Shown here: in pieces, positions 46,259 through 55,905 of the stretch | How positions within the stretch are numbered: position 1 is the stretch's first letter | Layout: the number at the start of each line of letters is the position of its first letter | Origin: Saprospiraceae bacterium | GTDB lineage: Bacteria; Bacteroidota; Bacteroidia; Chitinophagales; Saprospiraceae | Assembly (NCBI GenBank): GCA_016716335.1 | Contig: JADJWN010000003.1 | Span: forward strand, 62,001 to 126,000 | DNA: 64,000 nt | Direction: 5' to 3' | The notes under the pieces: model-generated | Databases searched by the model: none | The model's input: the letters and a program-made list of their open reading frames with translations, nothing else | Told to the model about the DNA's origin: nothing | Program-made: the position numbers and the translations under genes

Positions 46259-47370
46259 TTTCCGGGTATTATTTTTAGAATTCCTTTGCCTTCCACTCCC
46301 ACATAGATATATCCGTCAGGGCCCTGACGGACGTTCCTCATCCTGCCTGTGTTTTCCAGCAGTTTTTCCCTTTTTACCACCTTATTATTCTTGATGATCA
46401 GTCGTTCGAGGTATTGGAAGCGAAGGGACCCCACCAGTAAATCCCCTTTCCATTCAGGATAAAGGTCTGAAGATACAAATGTCATACCTGAAGGCGCAAT
46501 GGAAGGAATCCAGTAGTACAACGGCTGTTCCATACCCGGCATGGAGGTTTTATCCGTGAGTATAGTGCCATCGTAGTTGATACCATAGGATATAACAGGC
46601 CAGCCGTAATTTTTTCCTTTCTCCAGGATATTGATTTCATCACCTCCCTGAGGTCCGTGTTCGTGGGTCCAGATTTCACCGGTGAGCGGATGCTTTGTCA
46701 TGCCTTGCGGATTGCGGTGGCCATAAGTCCAGGTAGCATGTTTTGCATCCGGTAAGTGTACAAATGGATTGTCGTCGGGAATACTGCCGTCATCCCGGAG
46801 CCTGTACACCTTGCCGCCATCCTTGCTCAAATCCTGCGGATTGACAAAGTGGTCGCCCCGGTCTCCTATGGTCAGATACACAAATCCATCATTGTCAAAT
46901 TCGATTCTGGAGCCAAAATGGTAAGGTTTGGTACTGTTTGGAGAAGCTTTGTATAATAGTTGATTGTCAACCAAAGTGCCGTCTTTAAGTCTGGCCCTCA
47001 TCAGAGCAGTATTGCCTCCTGTGCCTTCCCCTTCCGGAGATGCATAACAGAAATATATCCATCCGTTTTGAAGATAATCAGGATGTAATCTGATATCGTG
47101 CATTCCGCCCTGACCGCGATGATAAACCCTGGGGACATTCCTGAGTTCAGATTTCTGACCATTGACCACATGGTAGATCTTTCCTGATATTTCTGTAACC
47201 AGCATACTCCCGTCAGGTAAAAACTCCATACCCCAGGGAATGTCAATGCCTTCTGCCACTACCTCGGTCGTGTAATTGATTTTTGCAGGGGTCTCGATAC
47301 TCAGGTCTTTCTGCTGAGCACAGGCTATCTGTAATGAAAAACCGATTATAATGTACAATCTGTATATCAT
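46255..47370 (-). CDS. PQQ-dependent sugar (aldose/sorbosone) dehydrogenase
   Basis: 371-residue secreted beta-propeller enzyme (GSDH family). The start at 47370 gives a lipoprotein-like signal (MIYRLYIIIGFSLQIACAQQ). Family signatures are IPWGMEFLPDGSMLVTEISG, RGQGGMHDIRLHPDY, LTIGDRGDHFVNPQD, YGHRNPQGMTKHPLTGEIW and EHGPQGGDEIN. It oxidises aldoses with soluble PQQ as cofactor, with cytochrome c from the overlapping downstream gene as probable acceptor. The PQQ biosynthesis genes are not in the window. Confidence 0.92.
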   Translation of the reverse strand: MIYRLYIIIGFSLQIACAQQKDLSIETPAKINYTTEVVAEGIDIPWGMEFLPDGSMLVTEISGKIYHVVNGQKSELRNVPRVYHRGQGGMHDIRLHPDYLQNGWIYFCYASPEGEGTGGNTALMRARLKDGTLVDNQLLYKASPNSTKPYHFGSRIEFDNDGFVYLTIGDRGDHFVNPQDLSKDGGKVYRLRDDGSIPDDNPFVHLPDAKHATWTYGHRNPQGMTKHPLTGEIWTHEHGPQGGDEINILEKGKNYGWPVISYGINYDGTILTDKTSMPGMEQPLYYWIPSIAPSGMTFVSSDLYPEWKGDLLVGSLRFQYLERLIIKNNKVVKREKLLENTGRMRNVRQGPDGYIYVGVEGKGILKIIPGK

Positions 47371-47548
47371 TGTAAAATGTTTGTTACAGCAACACTGAAA
47401 TATTCCTAAGAGTTCAGGAGTCGGACTGAAATAAGGTCTGCTTTCAGGGTATCATTTTGTTTGTGGATACGCAGGGTATGAGGATGCACACAAGATGTAT
47501 GCTTTTTACAAACTTTCGCAAAGCAGTTCACACAGAGCTTAAAAACTC

Positions 47549-47556
47549 TATTTTTG
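47549..47556 (+). promoter_or_regulatory. -7 box of the second CAAX protease gene
   Basis: A perfect TAnnTTTG box (TATTTTTG, 47549-47556) ends eight bases before the ATG at 47564, implying a leader of only a few bases. No convincing -33 element is visible. Confidence 0.45.
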
Positions 47557-47563
47557 CACCCCT

Positions 47564-48285
47564 ATGGAAGTATTGGAGTTACATTGGTATGATCACATGC
47601 TGTTTTTTCTGACAGCGGTAGTAATTCCGTTGCTGTCTCTGATGGCCCGTCCCCCTGCTAATCCGGAGGCTGACGAGCTCCGGCCTGATCTGGATCTACC
47701 TCCCAAAAAGCATTTGTACTATCAAAACGGACTGGTGCTTATTATTGGTGCCATGCTTGTGCTCACTGCATGGAACGCAGCTGACCGGGAATGGACCTAT
47801 CTGGGTTTCAGACTTGCGGACTTTAATACCTGGGTACAGATTGCAGCTGCGACCCTGATACTATTCTATATTGTGGATTTGCTGCTCTCTGTAATTAATA
47901 AGTCAGAAACGGAAGAAAAAATAAAAAGTTTGGAATATGTGATTCCACTCAATTGGGGAGAGTTCAGGCATTATATCTTTCTTGCCTTTGCTGCCGGAAT
48001 ATGTGAGGAAATTATATTCAGAGGTTTTCTGATTAATTATTTATTCACTATTCTGCAATCTACTCAATGGGTAATCTACCTGTCCATCCTTATACCGGCG
48101 GTAACTTTCGGTCTGAGCCACTATTATCAGGGATTAAAGGCAGTGTTGAAAATTATCAGCATAGCCATTCTTTTGGTGTGATCTTTGTGTACTCAGGATC
48201 ATTGTATATCGTCATGATAATTCATGTCTGTATAGATCTGGTCTCCGGGATGTCTGCAATTCTGCTAAATAAGAGAGAGGAATGA
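47564..48285 (+). CDS. CPBP-type CAAX protease family membrane protein, one frameshift
   Basis: About 240 residues when repaired. The N-terminal helix (MLFFLTAVVIPLLSLM) is followed by further hydrophobic helices, then the family motifs: AGICEEIIFRGFLINYLF (Glu-Glu-xxx-Arg), ILIPAVTFGLSHYYQGLKA (His) and MIIHVCIDLVSGM (second His). The frame breaks in the T4 run 48171-48174; one more T joins SIAIL to FGVIFVYSGSLYIVMIIHVC, the expected final helix. Membrane protease or peptide-processing role by family only. Confidence 0.85.
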
Positions 48286-48409
48286 TTTTTTAGAGGTAGT
48301 ACATTTTGGATCCAATACATTTCCCAAAGTTTCCCACTGTATTTTACACTATGCTTAAATAATTATACTGTTTTTTGGGGTTACATTCTGAGGATGAAAA
48401 TTATGGCTC

Positions 48410-49090
48410 TCAAAGTTTGTCACTTAATATAAATCCCATCCCGGATTTGGTATGTATCAGCTTTTTGTCAAAATTTTTTTCTACTTTTTTTCTCAGGTAA
48501 TTGATGTACACGTCTATAAAATTGGTGCCGGTATCGAAGTGTGTATCCCAGACTTTTTCGGCAATTTCCACTCTGGATAATACCCTTTCAGGATTTTCCA
48601 TCATATAGTGCAGGAGATTGAATTCTTTAGGGGTTAAATGAATTTCTTCATTATTTCTTTTTACAATTTTGGTCTGAAGGTTTATTTCCAGATCGGAGTA
48701 TCTGAGAATGTTGCCCGTGAGCTTTACTTTCTGCTGTCTTTTTAAAAGAGCCCGGATGCGTACGAGCAATTCTCTCATTTCGAATGGTTTGACAAGATAA
48801 TCATCTGCCCCGGAATCAAAGCCCTCCACCTTATCATCTGTAGTACCCAATGCAGTAAGCATGATCAGGGGAAGATCGGGTTTTGCTTCCCTGATTTCCT
48901 TGCACAGCTCAAGGCCATCTTTTTTAGGTAATACAATATCTGTGATGACTAAGTCGTAATCATTCTGCAAAGCCAGTCTCTTGCCGAATAATCCATCGAA
49001 AGCATTGTCAGTCTGAAATCCCTGCTCTTCCAGTCCCCGCTTGAGCAGTTCTGCCACTCTGATATCATCTTCAACTATCAGTATTTTCAT
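48410..49090 (-). CDS. OmpR-family response regulator, no adjacent kinase
   Basis: 226-residue two-component regulator. The start at 49090 (MKILIVEDDIRV) replaces a longer frame. The receiver has the acidic pocket (VEDD), phospho-acceptor Asp51 (VITDIVLPKKDG) and Lys in LVKPFEMREL; the C-terminal winged-helix DNA-binding domain shows LTPKEFNLLHYMMENPERVLSRVEIAEKVW and NYLRKKVEK. The sequence resembles CusR/CopR-type regulators. No histidine kinase gene adjoins; the downstream side is a convergent CAAX protease gene. Nearby metal- and sulfur-related genes (HMA lipoprotein, DUF4395, MFS-rhodanese) hint at a metal signal, as inference only. Confidence 0.9.
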   Translation of the reverse strand: MKILIVEDDIRVAELLKRGLEEQGFQTDNAFDGLFGKRLALQNDYDLVITDIVLPKKDGLELCKEIREAKPDLPLIMLTALGTTDDKVEGFDSGADDYLVKPFEMRELLVRIRALLKRQQKVKLTGNILRYSDLEINLQTKIVKRNNEEIHLTPKEFNLLHYMMENPERVLSRVEIAEKVWDTHFDTGTNFIDVYINYLRKKVEKNFDKKLIHTKSGMGFILSDKL

Positions 49091-49240
49091 TGATACACAC
49101 CTTTGCTTTGAAGCTAATTTATGATTTGTGCACTTTACAGGATGAAAATACACAGTTTCTGTTGATATTAAACGGCGAAAGAGGAATAATCATTCATTTA
49201 CTGATGCAGGATATAAACGCATAGTCATAAATCCTGATAG

Positions 49241-49876
49241 TTATTGGTCTTTGATTATTATAATTTGGGGTTTTGACTGATACCTTTGATGCTTGATATA
49301 TACATATGTACCCGCAAAAACCAATACAAAGACAGCGAGCACCATCCAGTTTTGAGGATTAAATCCTCGTTTAGGCAAGGTATCACATATACCGCCCGGA
49401 CAGTTCAGGGGTTTGGTACGGAAGACCTGATATAAATGGCATCCCAGGCATATTCCAAATGCAGATTCCACAAACATCAGAAACAGACATATCCAGCATA
49501 TTGCCAGCCGAATCAAAGAAATAATGTCAAAAACTATGTAAAAAGTCATGATTATTCCCAAAAGAAGACCCAATGACCATGCAAAATGCTTGGGTCTGGC
49601 TTCCACCCATTCCGGAGTCTGTTGGCTGACTATGAGTTTGCCAAGAAGCATATAGGGAGCAAGCCCCGGGTTAAGCAGAGTTCTAACAATAAATTCGATG
49701 ACAAAAGTGATGGAAAACAATTCAGCCCAAAACAAAGTCCTCTGCAGATAAACAGTAAAAAGGCTGAACATTCCCAACAAAAACATGATACCGGCACTTG
49801 CCCGGGCTTCCCTTTCATTGATTACGGGATAATCGTATCCTTCAATTCTTTCACCAAAATTTGCTGAGATATTCAT
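49241..49876 (-). CDS. DUF4395 family membrane protein
   Basis: 211 residues. The start ATG 49876 (MNISANFGERIEG) is favoured over TTG 49888. The N-terminal signature INEREARASAGIMFLLGMFSLF and RTLLNPGLAPYMLLGKLIV define DUF4395. Four or so helices include the segment FESAFGICLGCHLYQVF-like (FVESAFGICLGCHLY) with two Cys. The family often stands next to thioredoxins, rhodaneses and metal genes, and its biochemical role is unknown. It lies four bases from the end of the HMA lipoprotein gene and is co-transcribed with it. Confidence 0.88.
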   Translation of the reverse strand: MNISANFGERIEGYDYPVINEREARASAGIMFLLGMFSLFTVYLQRTLFWAELFSITFVIEFIVRTLLNPGLAPYMLLGKLIVSQQTPEWVEARPKHFAWSLGLLLGIIMTFYIVFDIISLIRLAICWICLFLMFVESAFGICLGCHLYQVFRTKPLNCPGGICDTLPKRGFNPQNWMVLAVFVLVFAGTYVYIKHQRYQSKPQIIIIKDQ

Positions 49877-49880
49877 GATT

Positions 49881-50195
49881 TCAGTCAAGGAGTATTTTGA
49901 AACCTGCTTCTTTGATCTGATTTTTTATTTGTGTCAAATCTGTTTGGGTAGAGTCAAATTCTACTGTGACCTGGTCCAGCTTATGGGATGCTTTCACATT
50001 TACTATGCCGTCCATACTCATCAGCTTGTTTTCTACGGTCACCTCACATCCTACACATACCATTCCCTTGATGGTAATAGTTTTTCGGCAGATGTCAGAT
50101 TCTTTGACAATCCGGACTGAAGTCTGCTGATTGCCTGAATCCGAACAGGAAGATATCGTAAAAGCTAAAGTAAATAAAAAAATCAAATGCCTCAT
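49881..50195 (-). CDS. Heavy-metal-associated (HMA) domain lipoprotein
   Basis: 104 residues: a lipoprotein signal (MRHLIFLFTLAFTISSC), a short linker, then one HMA domain with the metal-binding CxxC motif (ITIKGMVCVGCEVTVENKL) and the beta-alpha-beta-beta-alpha-beta pattern to the end (QVTVEFDSTQTDLTQIKNQI). It is likely a periplasmic metal (Cu/Hg-type) carrier or chaperone; in mercury systems MerP plays this part. The neighbours are DUF4395 and an MFS-rhodanese gene. Confidence 0.9.
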   Translation of the reverse strand: MRHLIFLFTLAFTISSCSDSGNQQTSVRIVKESDICRKTITIKGMVCVGCEVTVENKLMSMDGIVNVKASHKLDQVTVEFDSTQTDLTQIKNQIKEAGFKILLD

Positions 50196-50244
50196 ATTAC
50201 TTTTTTAATATGCTCTAAGTTTTACAGGGATCATATCTGACAAT

Positions 50245-51752
50245 TCACAAAGATAGCCATTTTTCAGTCCCTCCGCATAACCAGTTGGCATTGAAACCCA
50301 AAGATCTCAAAATTTCGGCACCTTTGGCAGATCTGCCTCCACCACGGTTACATACTGTGATCAGCGAACAATTTTATTCAATCTTTGCCATTGATCCTTC
50401 AGTTCATTTAATGATATATGGATGGCTCCGGGTATATGGGACTGTTCAAATTCTTCTTTACTTCTTACATCTATGATTTGTATATCTGAGCTCGCTTGAA
50501 GTGCTTTTTTTACTGTTTCTGCTTTAATACAATCTTCTTTCTTTTTGATTTTATCGGGCATTCTGAATTTTATAATAAGAGAGGACATTATGGTAAGTAA
50601 GCCAATCAGGAGGATGGCGTATTCAATTCCCAGAAAATCTGCTGTGATACCCGAAATCATGGCTCCGATGGCATATCCCAGATCTCTCCAAAGCCGGAAA
50701 GTTCCGATGCTTTCGGCACGCTGTACAGGACTGGTGGCATCAGCAATGGTGGTCAAAAATGTAGGATATACCAGGGCAGTACCTGCTCCAAGTATGGCTG
50801 CGAGGCTCACCAACAAATAATATTCGTGAATAAATGGAATACAGACAATGGCCAGCCCCTGGAGGAACATACCCCAGAACAACATGGATTTTTTGGAGTA
50901 ATGATCCGACATTTTACCTGTAAATAACTGTCCTATTCCCCAGACAGTGGGATATACAGCGGCAATCAGACCGGTCTGTGCCTGATTGTAATTCAATGAA
51001 ATCAGGAGAATAGGAAGTAAGCCCCATATCATTCCATCATTAAGATTGTTGATAAGACCTGCCTGAGTTACAGCACTCAAAGTCTTATTTTTGAAAGTTG
51101 TTTCTATGAAAACATTTTTCAATACATCGGTAGAGGTTGTAGTATTTTCCTGATGCACGAATTCCCTGGTGTCTTTTACCATCAGCAGAGTAAGTATAAG
51201 TCCTGCGAATGACATGAATATCCCGAGATAAAACGGATAGGGAGTTATGCCAAACCTGTTGGCTATGTACCCTGTGAGAAAAGCGACAAGACCCACTGCA
51301 AAGTACCCGGCAAATTCGTTGAGACCCATGGCCAATCCCCGGTTTTTTTCACCCACCAGGTCAATTTTCATGACCACAGTACTGCTCCATGTCAGTCCCT
51401 GACTTATACCCAGGAGTATGTTTGCCAGAATTACCCAGTTCCATGAAGGCGCATAAATCAGCAAAAAAGGTATGGGTACAGCCAAAACCCAACCGGCCAA
51501 CAGCAGATTCTTTCTGCCATAACGATTTGCAAGTCTTCCGGTGTAATAGTTGGCTATTGCTTTGGTAATACCAAAAGCCATGATGAAAGATAAAATGGCT
51601 GTCTTCGAGCCAATACCGAATTCCAAATGAGCAAACTGGGGGAAAATGGTCCGCTCAAGTCCGATCATTCCCCCCACAAATCCATTGATGATTACCAATA
51701 GAGTGAATTGTTGCCAGTTTTCTTTAAGTCCGGGTTTTGTCTCTGGTTTCAC
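50245..51752 (-). CDS. MFS transporter fused to a C-terminal rhodanese domain, one frameshift
   Basis: About 500 residues when repaired. The N-terminal 390 residues are a 12-helix major facilitator with the loop motif YTGRLANRYGRKNLLLAG and a second half starting near residue 210. The C-terminal part is a rhodanese domain (IIDVRSKEEFEQSHIPGAIHISL; catalytic Cys in TVCNRGGGRSAKGAEIL; ends GGTEKW). The published frame ends at 50361 in LNKIVR; one more A in the T4 run 50372-50375 (plus strand) restores the rest. It may couple export or uptake with sulfur transfer; the substrate is unknown. Confidence 0.85.
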
Positions 51753-52073
51753 TTACTACATTAGTTTGCATTTATTAATGACTTTCAAAAAAAATAATTA
51801 GCCACATATAATTAAATGAAACACATCTGAAAATAGTTCAATGAAAATGTGATATACAAAAGTTGATAGGTTGATTAACGGGGATTATACAATTGAAAAT
51901 CTCTTACAGCCTGCAATGGCTGCAATATAGTGGCTGTGGTCAACTACACTTAATTAGCTTAGTAGATTTCCGTAAATCTTATGGAGGGAGGATTATTATA
52001 TTGCTTTTTCAACCCTCATCACAAAGTTATAATATTTAAATCAGGTTTAATCTGTTCTTTTCAGTTAGACAAA
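51753..52073. other. Intergenic region with no recognised gene
   Basis: 320 bp of AT-rich sequence between the MFS-rhodanese gene start and the anmK stop. No frame with a sensible start, no promoter with both elements and no clear hairpin were found. Confidence 0.5.
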
Positions 52074-53270
52074 CTAATCCGGAAAACTGATTTTGCCCAT
52101 GCTGACGAAGGGTGTGAATCTGTTGTGGGAAGCACTTGGATTTGAGGTGCCGGCTACACATTCATTTGCCAGTACTGCGAAGAGTACAGCTTCTTTTGCA
52201 TCTCCCGGTATGCCCAAAACTTCAGTGGTGGCTATGAGATGTTCCGGCAATAGCTCTTTGAGCAGCTCTACAAGAAATTCATTGTGCATACCTCCGCCGC
52301 TGAGGTATATTATGGCTTTTTTTTCCAGATCGGCAAGAAGGATAGTATCTGCAATGGTTTGAGCAGTCAGTAGTGTCAGGGTTGCCAATACATCTTCTTT
52401 TGCAATGTTTTCACCTACTGTTTTATGAATTGCATCGAACAGGTACTCTGTACTGAAATCTTCAGGACCGGTGCTTTTTGGAATTGGGTGATGGAAAAAT
52501 GGATGTTCCATCAATAAAGATAAAAGCCGGGTATGGGTCTTGCCTCGTCTGGCAATCTCACCACCCTTATCGTAATGTTGATTGAAGTGCATCCTGACCC
52601 AGGCATCTATCAGTGTATTGCCGGGGCCGGTATCAGTCACGATACAATCCTCCCACTCACATGCAGCGGGTAAATAACTGAAATTGGCAATTCCTCCTAT
52701 GTTTAGAAGAATGCGGCTTTCTTCCTTTGAGCCAAACAAAAGATAATCTCCATAAATGGCTAATGGGGCTCCCTCCCCGCCATGGGCAATGTGTTTTTGT
52801 CTGAAATCACTCACTGTAATGATTCCGGTATGGCTTGCAATATGGTCACCATCTCCAATCTGGAGGGTACTGTCGGGCATTCCTGTCAGCCGGTGCAACC
52901 GGGCAGGTGCATGCATTACCGTTTGACCATGACTGGCTATAAGGTCAATATCTTCAGACTTTAAGTTCCATTTTTTCAGGCAGCTGTTGACATATCCTGC
53001 ATGAAGAAGTCCGATTTTAGGATGTAATGCACATAAATATTGCAAATCCACCTTCTTTTGTGCAAAGACATTCCGGATTTCATTCCGGATGGAAACGGGG
53101 TAGGGAATGGTTTCAAACTTTAGCAATGAAACCTGAGTATCGAGGTGACTGCCCCGGCACAGGCATAGAGCGATATCCAATCCATCCAGAGAAGTTCCGG
53201 ACATGAGACCTATGATCAGCCTTTCAGGTTTACGGGATATCCCGCTCAGCTTAGTCACATGGTCCAACAT
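52074..53270 (-). CDS. anmK: Anhydro-N-acetylmuramic acid kinase
   Basis: Converts anhydro-MurNAc to MurNAc-6-phosphate with ATP during cell-wall recycling. 398 residues. The P-loop-like opening is IIGLMSGTSLDGLDIALC; other segments are IASHGQTVMHAPARLH, GGEGAPLAIYGDYLLF, NIGGIANFSYLP and TDTGPGNTLIDAW (active-site Asp), and YLSGGGMHNEFLVELL. All are intact. The partner MurQ is not adjacent. Confidence 0.95.
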   Translation of the reverse strand: MLDHVTKLSGISRKPERLIIGLMSGTSLDGLDIALCLCRGSHLDTQVSLLKFETIPYPVSIRNEIRNVFAQKKVDLQYLCALHPKIGLLHAGYVNSCLKKWNLKSEDIDLIASHGQTVMHAPARLHRLTGMPDSTLQIGDGDHIASHTGIITVSDFRQKHIAHGGEGAPLAIYGDYLLFGSKEESRILLNIGGIANFSYLPAACEWEDCIVTDTGPGNTLIDAWVRMHFNQHYDKGGEIARRGKTHTRLLSLLMEHPFFHHPIPKSTGPEDFSTEYLFDAIHKTVGENIAKEDVLATLTLLTAQTIADTILLADLEKKAIIYLSGGGMHNEFLVELLKELLPEHLIATTEVLGIPGDAKEAVLFAVLANECVAGTSNPSASHNRFTPFVSMGKISFPD

Positions 53271-53355
53271 CTCCGGCTATTTATTTCAGCGTTCCTGTTT
53301 CAGTAATTCGGGATGTTTGGACTGAAATTTTTTCAGTCTCGGAATCGAAACATTC

Positions 53356-53940
53356 TTACATAGGATTGTGTGGGTTATTGCGCTCATAATCCTGATGGTA
53401 TTGTTCTAGGATAAAAGGCCTCAAAGGTTCAAGCGTTGTGGTGATGGCTGATTTAAAAACCTTTTCGGCTGTGAGTTGATCAATATAGGCTCTGGCTTTA
53501 TTTTTTTCATCTTCGTTTTGATAAAAGATGGCTGACCGATACTGATATCCCGCATCCGGTCCTTGTCTGTTGAGGGTGGTAGGGTCGTGGGAGTCAAAAA
53601 ATACCTTCAGCAGCGTTTCATATTTTATCAGTACAGGATTGTAATACACTGCTACGGTTTCAGCATGTTTTGTCCTGCCTGAACTCACCATTTCATAGTT
53701 GGCATCTTCTGCACTTCCCCCACAGTAACCCGAAATCACTTCCTCCACTCCGATCAGAGATTCAAAAATGGCCTCAACACACCAAAAACATCCTGAAGCA
53801 AAATAAGCCACCTCGAGACCTGAAATATCTTTGGCTACAATGACATTCTGATCAGGACTTTGTGTTGTGGTAGTAACTGCGGGCTTGTTGCCACAACCCG
53901 ATAATGCAAATATCAACAGACTAATTTTGAGTGCGGACAT
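53356..53940 (-). CDS. msrA: Peptide methionine sulfoxide reductase A, lipoprotein form
   Basis: 194 residues. The active-site motif is SGCFWCVEAIFESL with the nucleophilic Cys, followed by the family segments ISGYCGGSAEDANYEMVSSG, TKHAETVAVYYNP, FFDSHDPTTLNRQGPDAGYQYRSAIFY and a C-terminal FILEQYHQDY. The N-terminus (MSALKISLLIFALSGCGNKP) has a lipobox, so the enzyme should be exported and lipid-anchored, repairing oxidised periplasmic proteins rather than acting in the cytosol. The electron donor could be a TlpA-like thiol protein such as the one at 7.3 kb, as inference. Confidence 0.93.
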   Translation of the reverse strand: MSALKISLLIFALSGCGNKPAVTTTTQSPDQNVIVAKDISGLEVAYFASGCFWCVEAIFESLIGVEEVISGYCGGSAEDANYEMVSSGRTKHAETVAVYYNPVLIKYETLLKVFFDSHDPTTLNRQGPDAGYQYRSAIFYQNEDEKNKARAYIDQLTAEKVFKSAITTTLEPLRPFILEQYHQDYERNNPHNPM

Positions 53941-54096
53941 AGATAAGATTTTCTATTTTTCTGTAACGTATAAAATATGAAGTTGTTGGGCTGTGCTGAG
54001 GTCTGTTGCTTCGATTTATTATAATGTATTGTTTCTGCGTTTATCTTATAAAGTAATATGAGGGACGAATTTTTGATTTTATGATGCAAAATGGCT

Positions 54097-54677
54097 TCAA
54101 TGCAGAGCCGGTCTTATCTCCAGATTATTCAGAATCTCTCCTTCTCTATCCATCCACCAATCCAATCTGGAGTCACGATATCCTCGGGAAATAGTTCAGT
54201 GCCATTTTTACAAAAATATGGCCATGTTTGCTTCACTTGCCCAGAGAATTTTGTAGAAACGATGCAGCTCCGGATCCTTTTGAGCCTCAGATACCAGCCT
54301 GAACCGCTCGGCTCCCTTGTTTCAACCGCAGAAGCAATAAGCAACCTGTCCAGAAACCGCTCTTCTCTGCCTGAATGACAGAGTTTGAGCAAGGCCCTTA
54401 CATAAGGATCTTCGCCGATGGAGTGCGTTAGCTGAATACCTCTTTTTTCCATCAACTGATACACCTGCTGGAAATGCTCCAGTTCTTCGATTCCGGTCTC
54501 TATCAATTCCGGTATGATTTCTACTCTGTCGGGATATTTGGCCACAAAGCTCATCGCCATGGCAGAGGCTTTACGCTCACAATCTGCATGGTCTCTCAGG
54601 AATGCATCAAAGTCTGCCATGACAGCATCTATCCATTCCTGCCTGCTGGGTACTTTTATGTCCAGATTGAGTTTCAT
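54097..54677 (-). CDS. miaE: tRNA 2-methylthio-N6-isopentenyladenosine(37) hydroxylase, four frameshifts
   Basis: Diiron enzyme hydroxylating ms2i6A37 of tRNAs. The first 110 residues read cleanly (MADFDAFLRDHADCERKASA, ELIETGIEELEHFQQVYQLM with diiron ligands). The frame is then lost at the CCC run 54313-54315, at 54226-54228, at 54189-54191 and at 54167-54170. Adding one base at each gives VETRGAERFRLVSEAQKDPE, LHRFYKILWASEAKHGHIFV, then NYFPEDIVTPRLDWWMDREG and a new stop at 54097-54099. The complete repaired protein is about 194 residues. The breaks all lie within some 160 bp and look like read error, not decay. Confidence 0.85.
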
Positions 54678-54682
54678 GGGAA

Positions 54683-55207
54683 TTATTCAGCCGTAGTCAC
54701 CGGAGCTATTACGCCATTCAATCTTACCACAGGTCTGCCCTTTACTTCAGATTTGGGTATTTTTATAAGGAATGAAGGCCTGTAGGGTTCAGACAATTTA
54801 TTTCCGGTATCAATGGTAGACACTTCAATTTTAGTATCTGACCCACTGTTATCAAAAGATTCCACTTTGAAGTGAATTTCTCTGTCTGTTCTTTCGTGAA
54901 AAAGTGCAATCACATCAAATTCATCAAAATTAATAGTAGAGGGGTCCTCTGTTCCATCAATATATATGGTGAAGGCAGCCTTGCTGCGCAGATGATAGGC
55001 ATTGTTATGCTCAGGTACAAACTGATCTTTTCTGAACTGAAAAACATCAGAAATATCCGTGGCTGGCGTACCTTTCAGAGCGGAGGTCTCATTTTTTGAT
55101 TTAGATGTTTGATTGTCTTCAAGTGTTTCGCCGCTTTTGTCATTTTTACATGAAAACAGCAGCGTAATCCCAATCATTACTATCAGATAATTTTTAAAAT
55201 GTTTCAT
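54683..55207 (-). CDS. Lipoprotein, unknown function
   Basis: 174 residues from ATG 55207 (MKHFKNYLIVMIGITLLFSC with lipobox). An upstream frame to 55318 is open but includes the promoter. After a low-complexity Lys/Ser/Glu linker the mature domain contains DEFDVIALFHERTDREIHFK, KIEVSTIDTGNKLSEPYRPS and VVRLNGVIAPVTTAE. No family is recognised. The stop is six bases before the miaE start, so they share a transcript, which is driven by the promoter at 55228-55259. Confidence 0.75.
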   Translation of the reverse strand: MKHFKNYLIVMIGITLLFSCKNDKSGETLEDNQTSKSKNETSALKGTPATDISDVFQFRKDQFVPEHNNAYHLRSKAAFTIYIDGTEDPSTINFDEFDVIALFHERTDREIHFKVESFDNSGSDTKIEVSTIDTGNKLSEPYRPSFLIKIPKSEVKGRPVVRLNGVIAPVTTAE

Positions 55208-55227
55208 CCTTTTTTGAATTTTGGACG

Positions 55228-55259
55228 CAAAAGTAAGCATTATTGCAAGACTGTACAAA
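55228..55259 (-). promoter_or_regulatory. Promoter of the lipoprotein-miaE pair
   Basis: Minus strand: TTTG (55259-55256), 20-bp spacer, perfect TAnnTTTG box (TACTTTTG, 55235-55228), about 20 bp ahead of the ATG at 55207. Confidence 0.6.
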
Positions 55260-55304
55260 CAGGATTTTAAAGGATTTGACTTATTAAGAATACTTAAAAC
55301 AGTT

Positions 55305-55905
55305 TTATCGGCTCGCAATATTCAGGTTTTCCAGGTATTTCAGAATGTATTTTCCCAGTATATCAAATTCGATATTCCACATCTCCCTGTTTCAGGAATT
55401 TAAAATTTGTGTGTGCATAGGTATATGGAATAATCGCCACGCTGAAGTGATTTTCAGTCGGATGAATTACTGTAAGACTTACCCCGTTGATACATATGGA
55501 TCCTTTATCCACCAAATAGTTTTTATGTTGCCTGTCTATTTCAAAATCGAAATACCAGCTGCCATCTGCTTCCCTGACTCCAGTACATATTGCCGTAGTG
55601 TCTACATGCCCCTGCACAAAATGACCATCCATACGCATATCAGTCCTGACAGACCTTTCGAGATTGATGCTGTCACCCGGCTGCAACTGGCCCAGATTTG
55701 ATCTTTCCAGTGTTTCCAGCACGGCAGTGACGGTATAATGATCAGGTCCGATACCTACTACGGTCAGGCAGACTCCATTGTGTGCGATGCTTTGATCAAT
55801 GTAAATCTCATGGAGGAAATCGCAGGAGATATCCATATGCACATTGCTTCCTTCTTTTCTGAGAGATCTGACTGTTCCTAAATTTTCTACTATCCCGCTG
55901 AACAT
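55305..55905 (-). CDS. ribE: Riboflavin synthase alpha chain, one frameshift
   Basis: Dismutates two 6,7-dimethyl-8-ribityllumazine molecules to riboflavin. The N-terminus MFSGIVENLGTVRSL is diagnostic; the two barrel repeats carry SIAHNGVCLTVV and GSICINGVSLTVIHPTENHF, and HFVQGHVDTTA. The published frame stops at VEYRI; one missing base near 55374-55378 restores VNIEFDILGKYILKYLENLN and ends at 55305-55307, giving about 200 residues as in the family. RibH lies separately at 20.7 kb. Confidence 0.93.
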
